A DNA stretch of 64,000 nucleotides. Source: Bactrocera neohumeralis (Eukaryota > Arthropoda > Insecta > Diptera > Tephritidae). A program made the position numbers and the translations under genes. How positions within the stretch are numbered: position 1 is the first letter of the stretch; the number at the start of each line of letters is the position of its first letter. The notes below the pieces were generated by a model. That model was not told the origin of the DNA, did no database searches, and worked only from the letters and a program-made list of their open reading frames with translations. Below, piece by piece: positions 21,195 through 32,356 of this stretch. The stretch lies in assembly GCF_024586455.1 (NCBI RefSeq), contig NC_065921.1:49870574-49934573 (forward strand). The letters run 5' to 3'.

Positions 21195-21899
21195 CATGAC
21201 AATGACATCCTGTAGCATTTTTTATGTAATTGTGAACTTTCTTATTTTTTGCTTGATGAGATCCCACAAGTGCTCTTTTGGGTTGAGATCAAGAATCTGA
21301 GAAGATGTTCGCAGCAGGTTATACAGCAAACAAAATATTTTTTTTTTAAGTTGTATCTACTCTGATCCATAACTGTCTGTTTAAAAATCAGATTTCCTAC
21401 GCCATTTGCCGCCATACACCCTTACACCATTATGCCGCTTCTTCCATGTTTTAGCGTGACGACTAGATTTTTGTTTAGATGCTTCTCCGTTTTTCTTCCA
21501 TACGAAAACTTTTCTTGATTCCAAACACACAGAATTTACACTCGCCTGAGAATGTAACGTAATATCAGAAGTCTGTTATCTTTAAGATTAATTTCCAAAG
21601 GATAGGCGCTTTTGCCTATAGACTTCTGGAATCATGGGTTTATTACGTGCATCTCTGCTGTGGTAGTCCGGTTTTCTATGAGACGAAATATTTCGAATCC
21701 AATTGGGAAAAGCCCTCCTGAAGCTGTCTTGAGTGAGCTGTCAGATCGAGCCTTTGGCAAGATACTTACTTACTTTTTGGATAGTGGAGTAGATTTTTTC
21801 AACTAGATCTCCATTTTCTCTATAAGATTTTCATTCTGAGAAATGTTTTTGAATAATTTTCTGCTCACCAACTGAAATATCTTTGCTCTTCTGCTCCAT
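21195..21899 (-). pseudogene. Tc1-like transposase, broken
   Basis: Minus strand from ATG at 21899: MEQKSKDISVGEQKIIQKHF, a paired-like helix-turn-helix, then NGDLVEKIYSTIQKVSKYL. Further on come segments like FPNWIRNISSHRKPDYHSRD and the strand reading SGECKFCVFGIKKSF, around the expected first catalytic Asp. Near the end, DLNPKEHLWDLIKQK preserves the third acidic residue (Glu) of the Tc1 D,D34E triad. Frameshifts, stops and an internal deletion (about 21300-21400) leave it non-functional. It lies directly behind the densovirus relic. Terminal repeats were not identified. Confidence 0.75.
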
Positions 21900-23239
21900 G
21901 TTATTATGAAAACAAAAGTATATAATGACATCGTGGAAAAGATTAATACTAAAACAACCTATCGGTGGTCGCACTATCTTGCATTCCACGCAGCACAAAA
22001 TTGTACGCAAACTTTTGAGTGTTCATTTCTTCGTAGAATTAATTTTAAAATTAAGACTAAGATATAATACGTTGTTGGAAAATTATTTAAGAAATATATT
22101 TATAAATGACCGAACAATTCGGGTTGAAAGTTTCATTTTAAGATTGTTAGGGTTGTCCGTAGAGATACATATGCGAGTGAATGAACATATGTTTAAAAAA
22201 CATATGTTAGAAAATTAAATTTAAAATATATAGAATTAATTTTAGCTCTCATTTCTTATTTCATTCTGTGTTGTTTACAATACATTATTTGGCCACAAAT
22301 CGTGTAAATGTTCAACATTTTATATATTTCTGTACATATATACCCATGGGTTGAAAAAATAATTGGTTTTATTTCATGGTATCTTTTTAATCATAATAAT
22401 AAGTTAATCCAAATGACAACCCAAATAACATAAAATCGCTAGTGGCCGGGCAACACGTTTTTTATTCTTTATTACTCTTCGCAAGCTTTTTTTCTTTTTT
22501 TTTCCTTTTAATTTTTGGAATTCGTTGCATAATTGTAATTGCGATCAGTTTCAAATGAGTATTTCCAATATTTTCAGAAATATGAATTTTATTTTATATC
22601 TTTTATATGTAAGACTATGTGTAGATGAAAATTCTTTTAGGTCTCTCTGAAACAGGTATTTGAAGGAGAGAGAACGACGAGGAAAGACGAAGGGCATGCT
22701 TTGTTTTCTTGTTCGAACTGTTAAATAGCTCTCGGTTTCAAATGAAAATTTACATTATGCTCAGAAATTTGGTTTTATTATCTATATTTAGTATATATAA
22801 ATATGTATGTAAATATGCAAAATATAATATAAATACTTTAGAAAATGGTAAATAAGAATAAGAATTAGCTAGTGAAAAATATTTTTTTGCACCGCGTACA
22901 TGAAGCTTACAAGAATTGGAGAATGTGATGCGAAGAAAATGCAGAAAATTGTTCTACTAAAGCTGCCGCACTGGTTTCGTTCGTGGTTTCCAATAGGGAT
23001 GGTATGATTTCTAAGTGTCGTTTCGGCCATTTTTAATATGTCAAGATCTGTAATTTTTTTTCTTTGTATTCAATAAGTTTTAAAATTTTGTAATGGAAGG
23101 ATATACGCAAAACAACGTTTACAAATTATTCAATTTTTTTATCGAAATAATCGTTCTCCAAATGCAACTTTTCGTGGGCTTTCGGCATTTAATTGTAATA
23201 ATAATGGTGCGTTAAATAAACAAAACAGTCGAAGCCGGT
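21900..23239. other. AT-rich DNA with a possible Helitron terminus
   Basis: At 22439-22457 the minus strand reads CGTGTTGCCCGGCCACTAG, resembling the Helitron-type ends at 18486 and 29799, which suggests a short Helitron derivative extending to the right. Otherwise nothing could be assigned; 22640-22700 is slightly purine-rich. Confidence 0.3.
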
Positions 23240-23600
23240 GTGAAGAAAATCTATAAGTTATTCATTAACAACCATTACCTTCACCTAAATTGACAGTTTG
23301 AAGTAGTTTTTGGTCTGGTGGAATTATCGGTCCGCACTTCTTTCGAAATGAAGTTGGTGACCCCGTTACTGTCAATGGGGAGAGGTATAGATCGGTGATA
23401 AACAACTTTTTTAATGACCGCAAATAGAAAAGGTTGATCCTGACAACATCTGGTTCCAACAAGACGGGCTACGTCCCACATAGCTCATGCAACAATCGAA
23501 TTATTGCGAGAAAAGTTTCGAGATACGATTACTTCAAGAAAATTTAATAGCCTCCAAGGAGTTGTGATTTAACACCATTAGACTATCTATAAACCAGACT
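23240..23600 (+). pseudogene. DD41D (rosa-like) transposase fragment
   Basis: The + strand reads, over several frames, FWSGGIIGPHFFRNEVGDPV and TVNGERYRSVINNFFNDR. A frame change leads to EVDPDNIWFQQDG (second catalytic Asp), and a later segment ends in PRSCDLTPLDYL (third Asp). These are signatures of the Tc1/mariner-type DD41D group. Two better preserved relatives lie at 25660-26620 and 50270-51300. The N-terminal DNA-binding part is absent here. Confidence 0.7.
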
Positions 23601-23710
23601 CTCCTCAAGCCTTAGAAGTCAATATTGAATGTGATCACTCAGAACGTTTTGTCATTTAATTGTGAATTGTTTTATTTGCAGGGAATTAAAAAATTCATCT
23701 CGGCCAAAAA

Positions 23711-24105
23711 ATGGAATTATCTCGTGAACATTTTCGACGTGGATTATCACGACAAGAGTGCATCGATGAACTAAAATCTTTGTACGGCTATGAAGCACCA
23801 TCCTATAGCACTGTGAAAAACTGGTACAACGAATTCAATCGTGGCCGACGCTCGCTCAAAGACGAATTCCGTGAAGGTCGTCCAAAAACAGCCGTTGTGC
23901 CAGAAAACATACCTTCAGATAGAGGCATGCCTATGCATTTCTCCCACTAGCATGCATTCGATATTGCATGAACACCTGGCCGTAAAAAAGGTTTGTTCTC
24001 GTTGGATCCCGCACAATTTGACAATCGCTCAAACAAAGGCTCGTGTGGATTGGTGTAAAAAACAGCAATCGACAAAAAAAAAAAAACATTTTCGTGTATA
24101 AATAT
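23711..24105 (+). pseudogene. mariner transposase N-terminal fragment
   Basis: From ATG 23711 the frame reads MELSREHFRRGLSRQECIDE and continues through a helix-turn-helix (YSTVKNWYNEFNRGRRSL) to REGRPKTAVVPENI, the standard mariner DNA-binding region and linker. After a frame change it continues MHSILHEHLAVKKVCSRWIP, then LTIAQTKARVDWCKK. The catalytic domain does not follow. Confidence 0.8.
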
Positions 24106-24449
24106 GCCTATTTACATTATTAGGCCAGAAATATATATAGCAACCTAAGCAAAAAAGTACTCGAAAACCAGTTCGTTCTTTCAAAAAAAGTCGTGGAGGC
24201 CATTTGAATGATGTTATATTCAGAACTTAATTGTATCAACTGCACTTTACTTTAAATAAAAAACATTTGAGTTTGCTTAACAATTACTATGTGTGTTTTC
24301 TGTTTTGTTTTTTTTTCTTTAGGAATACATATCACTCTTATTGTTATAGTAGTTTTATTTGGTTGTAAATCTGGCAAGTCAAAAAACGAAGATGATGCAG
24401 AACTTATTTAAATTGTGTGTTAATAAAGCATTGCTTTCTGGAGAAAATA

Positions 24450-24870
24450 CTGTTGAATATGGGCTCAGGGAAATCCACCGTTGAAAAAATATTTGCTAAG
24501 CTGGAAACAGGCGGAATGAGCACCGAGGACAATGACGCTCTAAAGAGGCGAAAGCTCTGTGCAAAGTGGGTGCCTCGCAAGTTCATAATCCAACAAAAAC
24601 AACGAATAACTGATTCTGAGAAGTGTTTGAGTGCTCTTTAATCGTAATAAAACAGAATTTTTTCGTCAGTGTGTGACAATAGAAACATAGCTCCAACAAT
24701 TCCCACTGGAGTCCAATCGACAATCATTCTAGTGGACTACACATGATGAACCGGCTTTCAAGCGTGGAAAGAAGAAAACGTCGGCTGGAAAGGTTATGAC
24801 ATCAGTCTTTCGTGAGGCACGTCAACGACTGGTTGCTGAGCCAGTTATAATCTATTCCACTGCGTATTTG
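24450..24870 (+). pseudogene. mariner transposase fragment, second subfamily
   Basis: Segments read KSTVEKIFAKLETGGMSTED (helix-turn-helix end), RKLCAKWVPRKFIIQQKQRI, then in another frame NRNKTEFFRQCVTIETWLQQ (first catalytic region; the Asp of the usual DETW is replaced by I-E-T-W) and DEPAFKRGKKKTSAGKVMTS. This is a mariner subfamily different from the relic at 23711, with a large deletion between the DNA-binding and catalytic parts. It ends at SVFREA. Confidence 0.75.
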
Positions 24871-24986
24871 GTTACAGATATTTTCTACTATTCCAAATAC
24901 ATAGCAATTGTATTATTTTTGAGGAAGCATCTGTTTAAAATTGTACACATATATTCAAATGATTTCTACAAACATGAATTTTGAAC

Positions 24987-25405
24987 AAATGCTTATTATT
25001 TGAAATATAATTTTTGTATTTATGAGTTGCATTTAATTTTTTGTCCTTACCCTGGTTCTAAGCTACTTCCTCATCAATTTTCAGCCGGTTTAGCCGGTGT
25101 AACTAAAAACAAATTTTTTAAATCTTTTATATATATAGGATGTGAGGTTTTTTTTGTTGTTTTTATTATTGTTTTTTTTTTCTGAAGAAATGAGATTATC
25201 AAATTTTGAAAAATGCTTATTATTTGAAATATAATTTTGGTATTTATGAGTTGTATTAAATTTTGACATAAAGAGACAAAGGGTATCCTATGTCCTTACC
25301 CTGGTTCTAAGCTATTTCCCCGCCAATTTTTAGCCAAATCGGTTCAGCCGTTCTCAAGTTATAAATGGTGTAACTAACAACAACTTTCTTTTATATATAG
25401 ATGTG
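24987..25405 (-). repeat. two tandem Helitron-like 5' ends
   Basis: The segments 24987-25150 and 25211-25405 are direct repeats (shared 'aatgcttattatttgaaa', 'gtccttaccctggttctaag', then 'ggtgtaactaa' and a 'cttttatatata' end). On the minus strand each starts with a (TA)n-AAAG block followed by 'gttagttacaccatttataa', 'cttgagaacggctgaaccg', wording also seen at the 5' end of the Helitron at 61590. They look like Helitron 5' termini repeated in tandem. Confidence 0.55.
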
Positions 25406-25659
25406 ATTTTAGAAAGAAAAAACAATAAAATTATATTAAAAGTTCTTTAAAAAATGAACACATCTTTGCAACCCATCCATGTATATGCCTAGGGCGAAAG
25501 AATTTAAGGGAACATTTTTACAAACTTTCGTTACATATTGTGTTTATATTGTTTATTAAAAAACTAATAAATAAAATTACCTCATTTTTTTTATTATATA
25601 TAATACCGGGGTTTTCAATAAGATCACTACAAAAGTTAAATAAAACCAAAATGGTTTGG

Positions 25660-26620
25660 AATATAAATGAAATTCTTTATTCTTGTGATAGTACATTCAA
25701 TGCCATTATTTATGGAACTGGCCATCATGGCCATGCTTGCAGAAGACCAGACTCTGAACCCAATTTTCGACGGTTTTTAAGCATAAATTGGCCTATAATG
25801 CAGCAATTTCATGTTCGATATTCGTACGAAGTTCATCACTCGTCACTGGCTTGTTGGTATACATAGATCATTGACTTGACGTAGCCCCATAGGAAATAGT
25901 CTAACGATGTCAAATCACACGACCGAAGCGGCAATTGACAGGGCCATATCGTGAGATAAGACGTTCAACAAGCTTGGTTTTCAATAAATAGATTGTGACA
26001 TTCGCTGTGTAGCTTGTGGCGCCGTCCTGTTAGAACCACATATTGTTCAAGTCCATAGCATCCAATCCGGGCCAAAAATATTCGTTATCATTGAGCGGAG
26101 CGATTCCCATTCAGTGCGGGTCTTGATCATCACGGAAGAAGTACCAAACCGTATTTTTTTCGGGATACTATGGTGACCCATGGAGAACGCGTGGATTGCT
26201 GCCTGACCAATGACGCTTTTTTTCTTATTGACGAAACCATTCAGCCATAAATGAAATGAGCCCCATCGCTAAAGATGCTCCCAATTCTCGGACATAAGAC
26301 GATTCTGATGGTCAAACGGCATTAATTTGATCTTGTAAGAATGTAGGCCAAGATCTTTGTTACAACGACGCCACAAAGATGCCCAACGCTTGAGAACGAC
26401 GTGTGAGAGACTCATTTGGTTCTTCCCCTATTGAGCACCAGCTATATTCTCGACACTACGGGCACGGGAACTTTTTGTACTGTGCCTGTGGAATAAAATT
26501 TTTCTACTAAATAGACGCTCAATTGTTGATCTGACAGGATGATTCTGATGACCATAAAGTGGACGTGGCGCTCTTAAAGTTAAGGCCCCTGACTCCGAAT
26601 TTCGGTAGTAAATTTTGATA
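25660..26620 (-). pseudogene. DD41D (rosa-like) transposase, near full length
   Basis: On the minus strand the order of motifs is complete: helix-turn-helix region (SLSHVVLKRWASLWRRC), a domain around 26200 (FVNKKKRHWSGSNPRVLHGS), a segment near 26130 (MITNIFGPDWMLW), then LNNMWF-stop-QDGATSYTA with the second catalytic Asp near 26025. CDLTSLDYFLWGYVKSMIY near 25895 carries the third Asp. The C-terminal NWVQSLVFCKHGHDGQFHK runs to about 25700. A TAA replaces the Gln of FQQDG and there are several frameshifts. Terminal repeats were not resolved. Confidence 0.75.
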
Positions 26621-26640
26621 ATTTTGGCTCATTGTTGGAT

Positions 26641-26700
26641 CATATATTATAATATAGATATATATATATACATATATTATATTATATTATATTATAATAC
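26641..26700. repeat. AT microsatellite
   Basis: About 60 bp of (TA)n and (TATAT)n-type sequence, directly to the right of the DD41D relic. Confidence 0.8.
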
Positions 26701-26914
26701 TTTTTTAAAATAATTATAGCCCTTTTTACGGTTTTCGACCCAACTTTGGTCGAAGTTTTGAAATTCGGTAGGATTGATATCGTCAAAAAAAAAAATTCGG
26801 TTGATGTGTTGTCAACTTTCAACGATTTCGTGGTATTAAAGTTTTCAACTCTGTGTCAGTGATTGACTAGAGTTCCAAAAAACAGTAATACCAAGCGATT
26901 ATAATTTAACATTA

Positions 26915-27575
26915 CTGCCTTTCTTCTTCCTTATTGGCGTAGACACCGCTTATAGCCGAGTTTACAACAGCGTGCCAGTCGTTATTCTTTTTCGCTGTTT
27001 GGCGCCGATTGGAGGTTCCAAATGTAGCGAGGTCTTTCTACACCTGGTCTTTCCAACTCTTCTCTTTCTCTACTTCCCCGTCGCTTATCACCTTTCCATT
27101 GACTGCGGTATTCGCCGATGCCAATGCGCAAAGGACCATAAATCTTCCGCAGAACCTTCCTCTCGAAATCTCGTAACAACTCGACTCATCAGATGTTGTC
27201 ATCGTCTATGCGTCTGAAACATCAGCAGCACGGATATGATGAGTGACTTGTAGAGTTTTGTCTTTGCTCATCAAGACAAACTTTACTTCTCAATTGCCTA
27301 TTCAGAATGGTTGCATTTCGAGGCTGACATTATTGTTGGTATTAACACTGGTTCCAAGCAAAATTATCTACGACCTCGAAGTTATGACGTGCGAGTCAAG
27401 TCTCGAGTGCGACGACTGTTTGTTTGATGATAGGGAATATTTCGTCTTGTCGTCGTTCACAACCAGACCCATACGCATCGCTTCCTTATCAAGTCAGGAG
27501 AAAACAGAACTAACAGCGCGGTTGTTGAGGCCAATGATGTCAATATTATCAATATTATATAAAACGGAATAAATA
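26915..27575 (-). pseudogene. RTE-like reverse transcriptase, 3' part
   Basis: Minus strand: the end of the reverse-transcriptase domain and the connector of the RTE-like family. Readable pieces are RMGLVVNDDKTKYSLSSNKQ, LGTSVNTNNNVSLEMQ, then DFERKVLRKIYGPLRIGIGE and RNW-like C-terminal residues. The 3' UTR complement 'aactcggctataagcgg', 'tgtctacgccaataaggaag' ends at about 26915 in a very short AAG-type tail. Frameshifts are frequent. The copy preserves a part of the RT region that the copies at 36497 and 49010 have lost. Confidence 0.75.
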
Positions 27576-27649
27576 TATATGTAGTTTAAAAAAACTAAAA
27601 AAACACGCTTTTAAAGCATATCAAACTAAAAAGTAAAAAATAGTTCTTT

Positions 27650-28055
27650 GTATAAACTAATAATAGTAATGAAGGAAAAATTCCTGCAAAAAAGGCGTCG
27701 CGTTGAAGTGTGTGAAACGATGCTTTCCGGCTACCAGGGTGTCATGAAACGCATTATAACTGGCGATGAGACTTGGATCTATGCTTACGACCCCGAAACA
27801 ACCGATCAATCGAGCGAATATCGTGCCAAAAGAGAGCCGAGACCAATCGCGCCAAAGTCGCTCAAAAATCAAGGTCATGTTGACTGTTTTCTTCGATTAT
27901 CGTGGTGTTGTGCACTATGAATTCCTTCCAACCGGTCAAACAGTCAACAAGGTATATTATTTGAACGTTATGCGTCGTTTGCGTAACGCTATCCGCCTAA
28001 AAAGGCCGGAATTGTGGAAAGACAATTCTTGGTTTTTACACTTTAGGGGTATTGA
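27650..28055 (+). pseudogene. mariner transposase catalytic fragment
   Basis: The + strand holds GVMKRIITGDETWIYAYDPE with the first catalytic Asp. After a frame change near 27850 it reads KSKIKVMLTVFFDYRGVVHY, EFLPTGQTVNKVYYLNVMRR and RPELWKDNSWFLH. It stops just before the second Asp (expected after NSWFLHHDN) and is followed at once by Jockey-like reverse-transcriptase sequence. The DNA-binding N-terminus is missing. Confidence 0.85.
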
Positions 28056-28059
28056 AAAA

Positions 28060-28400
28060 TAACAGTTATACCTAAAGTTTTTGAAGCTATCATTGCAGAC
28101 CATATAACCCTTTCGATGTCTCCGTCGATTTCTTCTTCTCAGCATGGACTTCCTAATGGCAAATCTACTCAAACAAATTTACTTGAATTTGTAAACCATG
28201 CATCATAGGTTTCTAGGTAACACAAGCGCATGGGTTTTTTATACACTTCCTTTGCCAAAGCTTCCAACCAAGATTTTCTTATACCATAATAATAGAACAA
28301 AACGGGTTATACTTGAAGATACTCTTTCAGAATCAATTAAAGTCTCTTCAGGAGTTCGGCAAGGTATCTTGGCCCGATCTCTAATATAATTCTCAAAAAT
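28060..28400 (+). pseudogene. Jockey-like reverse transcriptase fragment
   Basis: The + strand reads VIPKVFEAIIADHITLSMSP, SISSSQHGLPNGKSTQTNLL, then after frame changes NRTKRVILEDTLSESIKVSS and GVRQGI. These are the palm region and the usual GVPQGS motif of Jockey-type non-LTR retrotransposons; here VRQGI replaces VPQGS. A further piece of probably the same element is at 29215-29560. Confidence 0.7.
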
Positions 28401-29214
28401 GTTATTAACTTTAATGAAAGGTGTCTGTTCCAAACAGCTTCAACGGGGCATCTCGACAGGGAAATATTTATTGATATTGCCATTGCCAAATCTGTATTTG
28501 GGCATTTGTTATCATATTTAACATAATCATTTGCGAAAAGGCGTCGGTTATGTAGGTTCGGGCTGATGTAGCGTATGTTTTGAGCTCTTGAACTGTATAT
28601 AGTTTTATATGGATGAAAAAAATTTATACGGAAAATAAAAAAAAGGAGAAATATACTTTTTTCTACAAATGTATTTCTTGTAATAAAAATTGTATATCTT
28701 CGGACTATGATAATGATGCCATAAATTTATATACCAATTAAAATAATAAATTTGATATGAGCAATGATATTTTCATTTATGCTTGTATAAGTTTATTAAA
28801 TTTAAGACTTCGCTCATTCGCCAATCCATTTTGTATAATTTTTCCGCAAATTAACAATATTAAGCTAAATATTAATTTTTTGGAAAAATGTATTAATTAT
28901 TTTGAAAATGTACTTTATTTTTATAATTTAACAAAACTATCTTAATACCCGCTCTACTAAATTCAATATTACCGAAATGAAACTGCCGTCGGTATATGTG
29001 TAAATAGGATGTGTTGCCTCTTCGAAATTTTCATAGAAATGAAAACTGCGCTGTCAATCTGCTGAAGTGACAGCTTATTTCTTTCAATATATGGCATACT
29101 AATTAGTATTCCATATATTGTATTCCATAAGCAATATGGAGTCTTCACAGGCAATAGGCACGACAGTACAGTATTATTAATTGCCTTTTTTTACGGCACT
29201 TTAAAAATTACCTG
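28401..29214. other. no gene seen
   Basis: AT-rich sequence between the two Jockey-like pieces. It may contain diverged element sequence, but no catalytic YADD motif or other signature was found. Confidence 0.35.
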
Positions 29215-29560
29215 AAATTCATGCTTCTAGACCAGAATATCCCCTTAACTTTGTTGATTTGGAGTTACTATGGACCCTAGTTTTAATTAATATTGATGCC
29301 GTGGTCTTGAATGCAAAAGGTGTTCTGAGTTTAGTAAAACGTTGGACTAAAGAGTTTAGAGATCCGTATGGATTGCAACTTTGATTAGACCTACTATATA
29401 TTGGAAGATGGATCTATGGTATGGAACCCTAGTTACCAAATTCATTCTGGCAATTTAGCGTCTGTTCAAAAACAATTTTTGTTTTTCACCTTAGGGTTCT
29501 AGATAGCTTATAGGCTTGTCGTCATATTATTAGTATAAATCATGAATGTATCTGTTGTAG
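29215..29560 (+). pseudogene. Jockey-like reverse transcriptase, thumb/C-terminal fragment
   Basis: Mixed + frames read LGVLSLVKRWTKEFRDPYG-like sequence, LIRPTILEDGSMVWNPSYQI and HSGNLASVQKQFLFFTLRVL. This is the conserved stretch after the RT core of Jockey-type elements (a region usually like LVRPILEYGSVVWSP...VQKRFLRFAL). The spacing and order relative to 28060-28400 suggest one decayed element with its core lost. Confidence 0.7.
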
Positions 29561-29798
29561 TTCTCATCGTTTAAACCCTTACTGTATATAAATCTTGTAG
29601 ATAAAATTTTGAACTACGCTAACCATTCCGTCGCTCATGTCATGATTTTAATTTTCATTTCTTCACATTTAATTTATCTGACACACTTTTCGAAATTAAA
29701 TACACCATATTGGTTTCTCTTAATAAATAAAATAGTAAAAACTAATTATAACGTTTTTTAAATGGGTTATTATATTATAAATACATATGTATATACGT

Positions 29799-30145
29799 AC
29801 TAGTAGATCCTGCCACGCGTTGTTCTGGTATACATTTCACATATATGTATACATATTTATCATATCATATTTACTAGGCCTTTCTCTCCGCTTAATAGAT
29901 TGTACTTAATAAACATCAAGAATGTGCATGGTTAATGGAGATGTCCGCTTAATAGAGTGTCCATTTAATAGAGTTTTTACTGTACTTTTTGTTTATGAAT
30001 TGTTTTTACTATCCTATCTTCTAAGTTGGTTCAAACCAGATACAGTGTGCTAAATTTTACTAAAATTGGTTCAGTAGTTTAGGAGTCCATCGCCGACAAA
30101 CAACGTGACACGTAATTTTTATATTATATAAAGATAAATCTGACT
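29799..30145 (-). mobile_element. short non-autonomous Helitron-like element
   Basis: Read on the minus strand it starts near 30138 with 'tctttatataatataaaaatt' / 'acgtgtcacgttgtttgtcg', then 'actgaaccaattttagt'. It ends 'ccagaacaacgcgtggcagg' / 'atctactagt', that is, a CCA...TGG hairpin before CTAGT. A 5' TC and a 3' CTAGT fit Helitron ends. Within it, 29874-29990 holds 'ccgcttaatagattgtac' and 'ccgcttaatagagtgtcc' / 'atttaatagagtttttactgt', resembling the terminal region of a pogo/Tigger-type element nested inside. The match to pogo is tentative. Confidence 0.5.
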
Positions 30146-30859
30146 ATGTGTGTATTGCTTATGTGAAACATTCTGGATAACTACCAACAGAAAGGAAACG
30201 GAGACTTCGTGGCAATGTCTCTTCATCTAAATAATAAAAATTTTTCATTTTTTAAAGAAAATATCGTATGAATCTATAACAAACCTTATTTAAAGCCATT
30301 TGAATATTAGTAAAACTTTGGCTTACTTATTCGCAACACATTAGTTTTGGCCTAAAAAATTTTTGTCATCAAAATATAGATGAAAATTAATGTTAATTGA
30401 AAACCGTAATAAGGGTAAATGTTATTTTTAAAAAGTTATAAATTTTGTTGTTATGGTAAAATACGCTGAGAAAGGGCGCATAATTTGGCATTTACCTGGG
30501 TAATTTGTTCGTGCTCTGGCAACGCACTTTGTGTTCTAGTGCGTGAAATAATTATATGTATGTTTGTTGATTTTAGTGAAATTTGGGTTTTGCTGCTGGG
30601 TATTTTTGTAGCGACCTTACTTAAAATAACGGTATGACCAGTTTGTAAAAAAAGTTAAATGTAAATACTATTGGTGTGAATTTTTTTTAATTTTTGGTCC
30701 AATTTTAAATAGAAATAAATACATGGAACAGTTCATTGTTGGATTATTATTTAGATTAAAGAAGATAAATATTCGCATAAATAAATTTAACGCCTGTCTC
30801 AAATAAATTTTTATGCAGTAATGTAAGAATACGATTAAAAACTTTTAAAGGATCACAAG
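30146..30859. other. no gene seen
   Basis: AT-rich; nothing assigned. Confidence 0.4.
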
Positions 30860-31330
30860 CACTATGATTAAAGAACTCGCACAGGTCAAACACTTTTAAT
30901 AAAAGAAAAGGAAATTTGGCAGATCAGGCATTTCGTGGTTGGTAAGAAAGTAAGCACCCCTCAAATTCGATGTCTAATGTATCTTCCAGCTAATACTCGA
31001 CGCGTCCAACAAATCCTGAAAGCAGAAGACACGACTCGACATAAAAAGTTAAGTGCTAACCCTAGACTTTTATAAAGGGCCTAATTGGTGCGACTTCAAT
31101 ATGCTAAAAACTACGGGTGGCAATCCGTCAAATTTAGTGACGAGAAAAAGTTTAATTTAGAAGGGAACGGCGGTTTTCAGTATTACTATCGGGATATTCG
31201 TCGCGAGAAAGAAATCCGATTCGCTAGAAACTTTCAATGAGGATCGCTAATGATATGGACCGTATTTGGACATCATAAAAATACGCCAGTTCGTATTATG
31301 CCCCACACATTAAACTTAGAATAAATATAG
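30860..31330 (+). pseudogene. Tc1-like transposase fragment
   Basis: The + strand reads GQTLLIKEKEIWQIRHFVVG, NTRRVQQILKAEDTTRHKKL, then KNYGWQSVKFSDEKKFNLEG with the first catalytic Asp. It continues NGGFQYYYRDIRREKEIRF and GSLMIWTVFGHHKNTPVRIM. The second and third catalytic acids are absent because the sequence ends here, where an inverted TR1 repeat begins. This is a different Tc1 lineage from the relic at 21195. Confidence 0.8.
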
Positions 31331-31334
31331 TTAA

Positions 31335-32030
31335 TACAAGTAAGGAAGAACAAGATTCGGATATAACCGAACATTTCACACTCTTGCAAGAATTAAAACC
31401 GAAGTAGTACATTCAGGTACAGGCTTGTTAGTTATATGGGGTTTAGGGCGAGTTTTATTCTTTCTAATCACAAAGGTGCATCGTTGTAAGAAAAACACTC
31501 TCTCTGAATTTTATTAAGATAACTCAGAGATTGGCCATTTCACATTGTCGGTAGAAGTTCTTACAATATTTACGTTAAGTGTATTTGGTTGTTGTAGCTT
31601 TACTCCTTTTGAGAGCGGGCCCACTTTTTCAAAATTTTTGTCCACAGATGTCTCTTTCTATTGCGATCCCCCGTGCCAAATTAAAGTTTTATATAATATC
31701 TTAAATTAGTGTTAAGTTATGACACTTTATACTATACTTTTGGTTAATGAAGTTTTGTGGGTATGTGGTCCGATTACGTCCATCTTCGAACTCGTTCTCT
31801 CTCTTTTGCCAAGGAAACCGTGCACCAAGTTTCATTACGATATTTAAATTTTTTCTTAAGCTACAGCTTATACAGGCAGACATACGAACGGACAAACAAT
31901 CGCTTGGAATTCGACTGGTCTCATCATCCTGGTCATTTACCTGTATGTACACAACCCAATATCTACCTCTATTAGTTTGAGGTGATTCAAACAACCATTA
32001 GGTGAACAAAACCTTCCTCTAGAATAAAGA
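31335..32030 (-). repeat. TR1 interspersed repeat, inverted copy
   Basis: It begins with the complement of the TR1 3' end ('caagtaaggaagaacaag', 'cggatataaccgaacattt') and finishes with the complement of its 5' end ('aacaaccattaggtgaac', 'aaaac'). It is shorter than the 15345-16755 copy, so internally deleted. Confidence 0.65.
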
Positions 32031-32356
32031 CGATTTATTTTCTTGGCTCGGTTTATCCTGATGAATAAATTTTTATTTATTGGTGTGCTCATATGAACAT
32101 ATACGTATGTATATGTATGTGTGAATCCATATTTAAAATGATCTATGTATGTATGTAAGTATATACTTGTAGACCCTTCATGTCGCTTAGTGACAGACAT
32201 TTCATACTCAAAATTGACATTTTCAATTTATTATTCAGCATATCTAGATTAATAGCAATAACATGAAATCAATTATACTATAAAATGTAAACAAATCTTA
32301 TTTCGGGTCACCACCAAACAATTTATGCATTTACATACACATTTATATGTGTATAT

